From Nanohaloarchaea archaeon PL-Br10_U2g5 (lineage in GTDB: Archaea; Halobacteriota; Halobacteria; Halobacteriales; Haloferacaceae), in the NCBI GenBank assembly GCA_001564205.1, contig LKMY01000020.1:1-14487 (forward strand): 14,487 bases of DNA, given 5' to 3'. How positions within the stretch are numbered: position 1 is the stretch's first letter; every line of letters starts with the position of its first letter. Position numbers and translations under genes: made by a program. The notes beneath the pieces were generated by a model. That model worked only from the letters and a program-made list of their open reading frames with translations. It searched no databases and was not told the DNA's origin. Below, in pieces: positions 6,899 to 12,610 of the stretch.

Positions 6899-7908
6899 CG
6901 GTCGCTCACCTCGCCTTCCTTGACGTCGAAGACGTCACGGAGCCCGTCGCCGAACATGTTGAATGCGAGTACGGTGATCATGATCGCGAATCCGGGGAAG
7001 ATGGAGATCCACCAGGCCTGCGAGATGAACTGGCGACCCTCCGACAGCATCAACCCCCACGTGGGGGTCGTCGGCGTGACGCCGAGCCCGAGGAACGAGA
7101 GCCCCGCCTCTGCGAGGATCGCCAGGGGGATCATCAGCGTCACTTGCACGATTATCGGCGCGACAGCGTTGGGGAGAATTTCCTTCGACATGATCCGCGT
7201 GTCACCCATGCCGACCGCCCGCGCAGCCATCACGTACTCCTCTTCGCGTATCGATAACACCTCGCCGCGCACGAGTCTGGCAAAGTCGTCGATAAACGCG
7301 ACGCCGATAGCGATTATCACGTTCCAGACACCCAGCCCGCCGGCGAACGCGATGATGCCGGCCGCGAGGATAAGCGTCGGAAACGCCCACTGGAAGTCGA
7401 TGTATCGCATCAGTAAGCTGTCAACCCAGCCGCCGTAGTAGCCGGCGACCGTGCCGATCACAGTGCCAATGGTGAACGCAAACAGTACGGTCGCGGCCGC
7501 CACGAGCAGCGACACGCGGGCACCGTACACGATCCGTGAGAGCACGTCATGACCGAAGGAGTCGGTGCCCAGGATATGGAAGAACTCTCCGTCGGCGGTC
7601 GTCGAACTCGTCGCCGGCTCTTGGAGGATCGTAAACGTCGTGTTTGGGTCGTACGGCGCGATTATCGGTGCAAAGAGCGCAGTAGCGATGAAGCCGACCA
7701 CAACGACCGCCCCGGCAAGCGCTTTCCGGTCGTTTCCGAGTCCGGTGACGAGCCGCTCGCGGAACGTGCGGCGCGGCTCCACGAACCCATCGTCTCGGAA
7801 CCGCTCCGGGGGCGCAGCACCCGGGTACTCGGCGTCGACTCCGCCGTCGGTGTCGACTCGATCACTGTCGGTTCCACCGCAGTCATTGGTCGTCTCGTAG
7901 TCGGTCAT
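6895..7908 (-). CDS. dppC: Peptide ABC transporter permease, DppC/OppC type
   Basis: A 337-residue integral membrane subunit. The first ~60 residues are hydrophilic and acidic (ending in PRRTFRERLVTGLGND), longer than the N-terminal tail of most bacterial DppC and typical of haloarchaeal versions. The first helix is AGAVVVVGFIATALFAPIIA (65-84). It is followed by the DppC hallmark HILGTDSFGHDVLSRIVYGA (111-130), further helices around 133-157 and 175-205, and the EAA coupling loop EYVMAARAVGMGDTRIM (224-240) with KEILPNAVAPI. The C-terminal helices include AEAGLSFLGLGVTPTTPTWG, another family signature. It forms the translocation pore with DppB. Overlaps of 4 nt (ATGA) link it to dppB upstream and dppD downstream. 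Confidence 0.95.
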   Translation of the reverse strand: MTDYETTNDCGGTDSDRVDTDGGVDAEYPGAAPPERFRDDGFVEPRRTFRERLVTGLGNDRKALAGAVVVVGFIATALFAPIIAPYDPNTTFTILQEPATSSTTADGEFFHILGTDSFGHDVLSRIVYGARVSLLVAAATVLFAFTIGTVIGTVAGYYGGWVDSLLMRYIDFQWAFPTLILAAGIIAFAGGLGVWNVIIAIGVAFIDDFARLVRGEVLSIREEEYVMAARAVGMGDTRIMSKEILPNAVAPIIVQVTLMIPLAILAEAGLSFLGLGVTPTTPTWGLMLSEGRQFISQAWWISIFPGFAIMITVLAFNMFGDGLRDVFDVKEGEVSDR

Positions 7909-8858
7909 GGCTCACCTCCGTACCGGATCCGCGGATCGATGAACGTGTACAGGATGTCGACCGCGAGATTTGCGAACACCATGATGGCTGCGACCAGCAG
8001 AATGACCGCCTGCGTCACGGGGTAGTTCCGGTCGATGATGGAGTCAACGAGCATCCTACCGATTCCTTGGATCCCGAAGACGATCTCGACGGTGACGGAG
8101 CCGACGAGGATCAGTGCGACCTGAATCCCTGCAACGGTTACGACCGGGATAAGCGCGTTTTGCATTGCGTGTTTGTACAGCTGTACGCGGGAGTCGATCC
8201 CCTTCGCGCGGGCCGTCGTCATGTACGGTTCGTTCATCGTTTCGAGCAGGGACGAGCGCATCATCCGCATCACGATCGCGGCGTACGGCAGTCCGACCGC
8301 AATGCCGGGGAGGATGATCGATCGGAGCCACGGGACGAACCCCTCGCCGATCGGCGTGTAGCCAAAGATCGGTAACAGGCCGAGACGAACGCCGAACACG
8401 AGCGCGAGCAGGATCCCGATGAAGAAGGCTGGCATCGAGAGCCCGAGAAACGCCGCGACGGTGGCGACGTAGTCGGCGGGCTCGTGTTTCCGCGTCGCGC
8501 TCACGATCCCGGCGGGAATCGCCAAGCCGAGACCAACGATCACACCGACGATCGCGATTGAGAACGTACGTGGGAACGCCGCGGCGATCAGCGTGGTGAT
8601 CTCCTGCCCGGTCGTGATGCTCGTTCCGAGGTCTCCGGCAAGCATCCCGGAGAACCATTCGGCGTACTGGACGTATAGCGGCTGGTCGAGCCCGAGCTGA
8701 GTCCGGAGCGACTCGACTGCTGACGGGGTCGCCTCCGGGCCGAGCATCGCCCGGATCGGCCCACCAGGGATCGCCCGGAGCCCGAAAAAGACGACGGTCG
8801 CGACGAGCCACATCACGAAGATGGCGTGCAGGACGCGCTTCGCGACGTACCTCCTCAT
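7905..8858 (-). CDS. dppB: Peptide ABC transporter permease, DppB/OppB type
   Basis: A 317-residue integral membrane subunit that pairs with DppC. It begins with the family pattern MRRYVAKRVLHAIFVMWLVA, a first helix, then RAIPGGPIRAMLGPEA (28-43) in the external region. Helices lie about 98-120, 131-157, 180-200 and beyond. The EAA loop is EPYMTTARAKGIDSRVQLYK (210-229), followed by NALIPVVTVAGIQVALILVG and VEIVFGIQGIGRMLVDSI, all typical of DppB. The C terminus DILYTFIDPRIRYG is also standard. The ATG at 8858 overlaps the dppA stop by 4 nt and the stop overlaps dppC by 4 nt, so translation is probably coupled along the operon. Length matches the family. Confidence 0.95.
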   Translation of the reverse strand: MRRYVAKRVLHAIFVMWLVATVVFFGLRAIPGGPIRAMLGPEATPSAVESLRTQLGLDQPLYVQYAEWFSGMLAGDLGTSITTGQEITTLIAAAFPRTFSIAIVGVIVGLGLAIPAGIVSATRKHEPADYVATVAAFLGLSMPAFFIGILLALVFGVRLGLLPIFGYTPIGEGFVPWLRSIILPGIAVGLPYAAIVMRMMRSSLLETMNEPYMTTARAKGIDSRVQLYKHAMQNALIPVVTVAGIQVALILVGSVTVEIVFGIQGIGRMLVDSIIDRNYPVTQAVILLVAAIMVFANLAVDILYTFIDPRIRYGGEP

Positions 8859-10522
8859 TCCTCGATCCAGACGCCGTGGAAGTTACGGAGGAACGACGGG
8901 ATGTGGGTAAACCCGTGAACGTCCGACCGGTAACCCGCAACATCCTCATCGTGGACGAGATACGCATCGGCGACGTCGCGGATGAGCAGATCCTCAAGCT
9001 CGTGGAGTACTGCCGCGCGGTCCTCCAGGTCGGGCGTCGCACGCTGTTCGCCGAGCAAGTCGTGAGCCTCTTGGCTCTCGTAGTTGTTCCAGTTCCAGAC
9101 ACCGTCGATGTCGGAGAGCCGATAGAAGTTCCACACGGACTCCTCGGGGTCGGGCTTTTGAACACTCCCGGAGACGGTCATGTCGTAATCCCCACTGGCG
9201 TAGCGCTCCCAGTAGGTTGAGTCCGTCACCTGGTCGAGTTCGACGTCGACGCCGACGTCCGACAGCTGGTTGGCGATCGTCCGGGCCGCTCGCAGGTTCT
9301 CGTTGGTCTGCATGATCTGGAACTCGTCCTCAGACTCAGCGAGCTCGGTTCCGTCGAGCATCGACGCCGCCTCCTCGGGATCGTACGCCTGTGTCTGGTC
9401 CTTCTCCTCGTTCGGACGGGCGGCCCACTCCGGAAGCGGACCGAACACGCCCGTCGCGGGCTCGGCGTAACCGAAGTAGGCGTTTTGTGCGAGCGCTTCG
9501 GTGTCGATCGCTTTCGCGAGCCCTTGACGAACCTCGACGTCGTCGAACGGCTCGCGTTCGTGGTTCATCGCGAAACCGAGCCAGCCGTTGCCGACGACCC
9601 CGCTGGTCTCGACATCCGGGTTCCCTTCGACTTCGTCGACGTTCTCGAGGGGTACCAGATTTGCGAAGTCGATATCACCCGACTGGAGCGCGTTCACGAT
9701 AGTCCCTGGTTCGGGGATCATCTGAATATCGACGCCGTCGAGGTACGGAAGAGCGTTTCCGTCCGCGTCGGTCTCGTGGTAGTCCTCGTGGGCATCGAGA
9801 GTGATCTCCGAACCTACTTCATGTTCGGTCACCTGAAACGCACCGGTTCCGACCGGCTCCAGTGAGTACTGGTCGTGACCCATCTCCTCGAGTGCAGTCT
9901 GGTTGATGATCGAACCGACACGGCCGGGACCGCGAGTGAGGTGTGCGAGAGTCGCCGCGTTCGGACTCTCGAAGTTGAGTGCGACGGTGTAGTCGTCGAT
10001 AATCTCTACGCCACCCTCCGAGGGGGGCTCGAGGTCCGCTAATCGGGAGGCCTGCGGTGCCTCAGTCTCGATATTGTGCGTGATCGTGTATGCGACGTCT
10101 TCGGCGGTGAACGCTTCGCCGTTGTGAAACGTGACATCGTCGCGAAGCTCGAACTCGTAACGGAGCCCGTCTTCCGACACCGTCCAGTCGGTCGCTAAAT
10201 CACCGACGATCTCAATGTCTTCATTCAGAGTGACGAGTCCGTTAAAGATGTTCGCCGAGATCTGGAAATACTGGCCGACACTGATGTGTGCGGGGTACAG
10301 ATCACCCACTTCGCCGAGGTACCAACCGGCGGCCAGCCGCCCGCCGTGTAGGGTCTCTTCGTCGATATCCGATGGGGGCGCCTCCTCGTCGCCCTCGTCG
10401 CCGTTGCCGCCGCCGGTACAGCCAGCGAGGCTCGTAATACCGGCCGCTCCGAACAGTTTCGCTGCGGTACGCCTGCTCACACGGGGACCTGAAAGCGCTT
10501 CGGACTCGAAATTTTGTGACAT
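8855..10522 (-). CDS. dppA: Peptide ABC transporter substrate-binding lipoprotein, DppA/OppA type
   Basis: A 555-residue family-5 solute-binding protein that should capture peptides outside the cell and deliver them to DppBC. A Tat leader (RVSRRTAAKLFGAAGI) leads to a lipobox with Cys35 (SLAGC), so it should be lipid-anchored on the cell surface. A Gly/Asp/Glu linker follows. The family-5 core has DLATDWTVSEDGLRYEFELR, DDVTFHNGEAFTAEDVAYTI, the VEIIDDYTVALNFESPN strand region, GTGAFQVTEHEVGSEITL, VRQGLAKAIDTEALAQNAYF and a C-terminal SYWERYASGDYDM-like region (seen as STYWERYASGDYDMTVSG). The frame is open upstream to 10621, but ATG 10522 places the signal peptide correctly and has a TATA-like element about 25 nt upstream, so it is chosen over MVKDKTT at 10552. 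First gene of the five-gene operon; ends in a 4-nt overlap with dppB. Peptide specificity cannot be read from sequence. Confidence 0.94.
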   Translation of the reverse strand: MSQNFESEALSGPRVSRRTAAKLFGAAGITSLAGCTGGGNGDEGDEEAPPSDIDEETLHGGRLAAGWYLGEVGDLYPAHISVGQYFQISANIFNGLVTLNEDIEIVGDLATDWTVSEDGLRYEFELRDDVTFHNGEAFTAEDVAYTITHNIETEAPQASRLADLEPPSEGGVEIIDDYTVALNFESPNAATLAHLTRGPGRVGSIINQTALEEMGHDQYSLEPVGTGAFQVTEHEVGSEITLDAHEDYHETDADGNALPYLDGVDIQMIPEPGTIVNALQSGDIDFANLVPLENVDEVEGNPDVETSGVVGNGWLGFAMNHEREPFDDVEVRQGLAKAIDTEALAQNAYFGYAEPATGVFGPLPEWAARPNEEKDQTQAYDPEEAASMLDGTELAESEDEFQIMQTNENLRAARTIANQLSDVGVDVELDQVTDSTYWERYASGDYDMTVSGSVQKPDPEESVWNFYRLSDIDGVWNWNNYESQEAHDLLGEQRATPDLEDRAAVLHELEDLLIRDVADAYLVHDEDVAGYRSDVHGFTHIPSFLRNFHGVWIEE

Positions 10523-10536
10523 GCGGTCACATGTCG

Positions 10537-10551
10537 TTTTATCTTTTACCA
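10537..10551 (-). promoter_or_regulatory. TATA-like A-rich element of the dpp operon
   Basis: The minus strand reads GGTAAAAGATAAAAC across this interval. The GGTAAAAG part is centred about 25 nt before ATG 10522, the spacing expected for a leaderless haloarchaeal transcript. The adjacent ATAAAA is only about 18 nt away and less likely to be the functional box. Confidence 0.42.
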
Positions 10552-10557
10552 TAATGA

Positions 10558-10566
10558 GTGTTACAC
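10558..10566. promoter_or_regulatory. Candidate operator: palindrome GTGTTACAC upstream of dppA
   Basis: A perfect 4-bp-arm palindrome around a central T sits immediately upstream of the dppA TATA-like element. A related imperfect inverted repeat (TGTGT-6nt-ACACA, 10627-10642, containing GTGTAACAACAC) lies about 65 bp further into the same divergent intergenic region. Two similar palindromes between a peptide-import operon and a divergent HTH regulator fit regulator binding sites, but this is inference; the motifs are short. Confidence 0.3.
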
Positions 10567-10626
10567 CGAATATTTCCGCACCTCCTCGATATGTGTACCT
10601 GTTGTCCAATGCAGGCGCCACATCTC

Positions 10627-10642
10627 TGTGTGTAACAACACA
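10627..10642. promoter_or_regulatory. Candidate operator: inverted repeat TGTGT-N6-ACACA in the dppA/regulator intergenic region
   Basis: The sequence TGTGTGTAACAACACA has 5-bp inverted arms and contains GTGTAAC, the core also present in the GTGTTACAC palindrome nearer dppA (as its partner half GTTACAC). It is followed by an AT-rich stretch, 10643-10659. It could be a second site for the neighbouring HTH_10 regulator. Short and unproven. Confidence 0.28.
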
Positions 10643-10720
10643 TTATAGAGATATTATCGATCGTTTGTTCATTTGTGGAGAGTCCGGACGAGTCGCTGCG
10701 ACCCACTCGACGCCAGGCGA

Positions 10721-10729
10721 AACCGATTT
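10721..10729 (+). promoter_or_regulatory. Weak promoter-like element of the HTH_10 regulator gene
   Basis: The sequence CGAAACCGATTTG (10719-10731 region) places a purine-rich BRE-like CGAAA and a T-rich GATTT about 27 nt before ATG 10754. This form is common before haloarchaeal leaderless genes. It is not a strong TATA box. Confidence 0.3.
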
Positions 10730-10753
10730 GAGCAGCGGCAGTCTGGCGACGGT

Positions 10754-11440
10754 ATGCGCGAGGTGACGTTACATATTCGCCACAACGGGGAGCCGGAGTG
10801 CGAGGTGAGCGCACGGTTTCCAGAGGTGACACTGCGGTCGGTCTCCTCAATGACGGGACGAACTACGGAGCGGAAACGGATTATCGAGATTCGGGGGCCA
10901 ACTGCCGATATCGAGGGTTTCCTCTCCGCGTTTCGCGAGGCGGATTCGGTGATCGAGGCGGAGCCGCTCTCTCCATTGGCGGGTGACCACGCGTACGTAG
11001 CGCTCACCGTCGACGCCGACGCGTGGGACAGCATCTCCGAACGCCTCTCTGATCTCGGGATCCACTATCGAACGGGGACCACGATCAACGGCGGTGTCGA
11101 GCGGTGGACGCTGTATCTCGACCCCAACGACGACCTCTCGGCCGTGATACGGTCGCTCGAACGCGGCGGTAACGAGGTAACGCTCGCACGCAACGTAGCA
11201 CTCTCCGAGATTGAGCGTCCGCCACAGTTGGAGTTAACTCGCTTCCTCGAGGACCTCACAGACCGCCAGCGCGAGGTGCTGGCAGCCGCAATCGAGTTAG
11301 GCTACTACGACCACGGCGGTGGAACCGGCGTTGAGGATGTCGCCACGGCGCTCGACCTTGGTTCAACGACAGTGTGGGAGCATCTCTCTCGCGCCGAGTC
11401 GAAGGTGATGCAAGGGCTAACAGACGAGCTCGGTCTGTAA
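10754..11440 (+). CDS. Bat-type HTH_10 transcriptional regulator
   Basis: A 228-residue cytoplasmic protein. The C-terminal 168-221 region matches the HTH_10 domain first described in the haloarchaeal bacterio-opsin activator: LTDRQREVLAAAIELGYYDH, then a helix-turn-helix with GVEDVATALDLGSTTVWEHL and SRAESKVMQGL. The N-terminal ~150 residues form an alpha/beta sensor region (VTLHIRHNGEPECEVSARFP; DIEGFLSAFREADSVIEAEP; HAYVALTVDADAWDSISERL) of the kind found in many short Bat-like regulators, without recognisable PAS or GAF domains. ATG 10754 is preferred over the longer open frame starting at 10673 because MREVTLHIRHNG is the typical family N terminus and a promoter-like element sits 27 nt before it. 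It is transcribed divergently from dppA, 231 bp away, so it is a likely controller of the peptide transporter and perhaps of itself (inference from position). Confidence 0.9.
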   Translation: MREVTLHIRHNGEPECEVSARFPEVTLRSVSSMTGRTTERKRIIEIRGPTADIEGFLSAFREADSVIEAEPLSPLAGDHAYVALTVDADAWDSISERLSDLGIHYRTGTTINGGVERWTLYLDPNDDLSAVIRSLERGGNEVTLARNVALSEIERPPQLELTRFLEDLTDRQREVLAAAIELGYYDHGGGTGVEDVATALDLGSTTVWEHLSRAESKVMQGLTDELGL

Positions 11441-11890
11441 ACCGCCAAAATTGGCTCGATACGGCACACCACTGCGGAGCGACACCGCTGTCAGCCACGG
11501 TGAACACACTGTCCGGTTTGGGTAGTATATATTGGTATTGGCGATATCAAACGCGAACGCGCGTCGCTGAAACGTGGCGCTCGTGTGGATCTCCGTTTTT
11601 ACACCATCCGGTCAGTTGAGAGTACCAGACGGTTGGGGTAACCGAAGTCTCAACAAGCGGTACGAACAGCGTTACACCCTGAAACGCGCGGCGATCGAGA
11701 GCCTCTGCGTTTGCGTGTAGAACCGTAAGCTAGCCTGTCAGTCGTGTTTCCCTCCTCTCGTTGTTTTCTGTGCGGTCGTGGCAACGCTCATTGGCATTCG
11801 AGACCGAAGCTGTCCCACAAAGGCCGTCCTACTCGCCGCCGATCGGAATTTATGCTGCATAACTAACGGTGACCGCTACGCATCTGAAGT
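11441..11890. other. Gene-poor spacer after the regulator
   Basis: No supported coding gene in these 450 nt; the open frames crossing it are short and have no family character. Visible items: a palindrome GCCAAAATTGGC-like (11444-11455, 5-bp arms), a TATA-like TATATATT at 11526-11533, and a nested stem-loop at 11615-11654. A probable TATA-like TGCATAACTA near 11856-11865 lies about 30 nt before the DUF1328 gene. Confidence 0.55.
11615..11654. other. Nested stem-loop, possible structured RNA or regulatory element
   Basis: The outer stem is GTTGAGA (11615-11621) with TCTCAAC (11648-11654), seven perfect pairs. Inside it is CGGTT (11630-11634) with AACCG (11640-11644) around a GGGGT loop. A TATA-like TATATATT lies about 85 nt upstream on the plus strand. 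A 7-bp stem alone could arise by chance in a region this size, so the nesting is the main argument. Confidence 0.22.
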
Positions 11891-12124
11891 ATGGTTACCA
11901 ATGAGCTCGTCACGACAGTCGAACACCAGCTGCTACCAGTACTCAGTGGGATAACGCCACTACAGTTCTCCGGCGACTTTCTGAGCTGGGCAATAGTATT
12001 CTTTATCATCGCAATCGTCGCAGCGGTACTCGGCGCACGCGGTATCGCTGGGATCAGCATGACCGTCGCGAAGTGGTTCGTCATCATCTTCCTCGTGCTG
12101 GCCGTGGTTTCGATACTCCTCTGA
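11891..12124 (+). CDS. DUF1328 (UPF0391) small membrane protein
   Basis: A 77-residue protein with two hydrophobic helices. The segment [20 protein letters not shown] followed by [20 protein letters not shown] and LAVVSILL matches the DUF1328/UPF0391 pattern (helix, Gly-Ile-Ala-Gly turn, helix, end). The family is widespread in bacteria and haloarchaea and has no established function. The N-terminal ~28 residues ([20 protein letters not shown]) exceed the usual length of about 50-60 residues. The ATG at 11891 opens the frame; a TATA-like ATAACTA sits about 30 nt upstream, giving a leaderless or short-leader mRNA. It is flanked by long non-coding stretches and appears monocistronic. Confidence 0.85.
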   Translation: MVTNELVTTVEHQLLPVLSGITPLQFSGDFLSWAIVFFIIAIVAAVLGARGIAGISMTVAKWFVIIFLVLAVVSILL

Positions 12125-12358
12125 ATCACCGTTTCACCGGCTGCGACGTGATCCGTGCTCTTCCTGTTCGCCGGCTACTGGCCGGGCCTGCAACCGGTTA
12201 AACGCCAGTTCGACTTCGAAATCGAGATTGCACACTGTCGATTTGCGGGAACATCTGGAGACGGTACGACGGTGTCCCGTGTGTCGAACGACTCCAGCCG
12301 ATGTAGTTCATTCCGTGCGACAGCTACCAAGACGGGAATCCAATCGAAACGGTCACCC

Positions 12359-12416
12359 TTGAGATCCTCCCGCGCCCAAAGGCGCGGGTATGCTCCTCGC
12401 TCTGTATAAGCCGAGC
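12359..12416 (-). mobile_element. Probable right-end remnant of an IS200/IS605-family (TnpB) element
   Basis: The core is a perfect 8-bp hairpin, CCCGCGCC (12369-12376), loop CAAA, GGCGCGGG (12381-12388). Read on the minus strand it is preceded by ACAGAGCGAGGAGCATA and followed by AGGATCTCAAG. From memory this order (AGCGAGGA, GC-rich hairpin, GGGAGGAT-TCAA) resembles the right ends of haloarchaeal IS200/IS605/IS1341 elements, where the hairpin also forms the 3' part of the TnpB guide RNA scaffold. The element end would be the TCAA at 12362-12359. No tnpA or tnpB reading frame is detectable to the right, so this would be a solo end left by deletion, or a small non-autonomous derivative. Alternatively it is an unrelated hairpin. 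The hairpin itself is certain, the origin is not. Confidence 0.45.
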
Positions 12417-12578
12417 TGAATCGAGGGTAAGCCGTCAGCAAACCGGTCCAGCGATGACGCGGAAACGTCCACACGTGAACCGCTTGGATCAGCTTATTCA
12501 CGGTCTCGTGTACCGACGTTGTCGCCGTCAGATCGCGTTTTTGTGAAATTACAGATTATCATAAATAGCCGCTATATG

Positions 12579-12586
12579 TCTAAACG
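12579..12586 (+). promoter_or_regulatory. Candidate TATA-like element of the CHRD surface-protein gene
   Basis: TCTAAACG is centred about 28 nt upstream of ATG 12611, the expected distance for a leaderless haloarchaeal transcript. The alternative CTATATG at 12572-12578 is about 36 nt away. The whole 12541-12605 stretch is AT-rich, so the exact box cannot be chosen with confidence. Confidence 0.27.
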
Positions 12587-12610
12587 ATTGATCTGCGTAT
12601 ATCGGATGCA

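Larger units (their letters stand above)
12125..12610. other. Gene-poor spacer with an insertion-element remnant
   Basis: These 486 nt carry no gene I can support. The minus-strand open frame 12501-12175 crosses the hairpin at 12369-12388 and shows no recognisable family. The notable content is the hairpin and its flanks (described separately). The last 70 nt (12541-12610) are AT-rich and probably contain the promoter of the downstream surface-protein gene. Confidence 0.55.

Noticed and set aside
10560..11680. Recurrent TTACACC motif (10561, about 11594, about 11672, and minus strand near 4111) as a shared regulatory site
   Set aside because: A 7-mer is expected once or twice by chance in this length and the contexts differ; only the palindromic copy next to dppA was kept.
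12175..12501. Minus-strand 108-codon open frame across the IS605-like hairpin as a tnpB remnant
   Set aside because: It contains no TnpB motif (no RuvC or zinc-finger residues) and reads straight through the hairpin, so coding is not supported.
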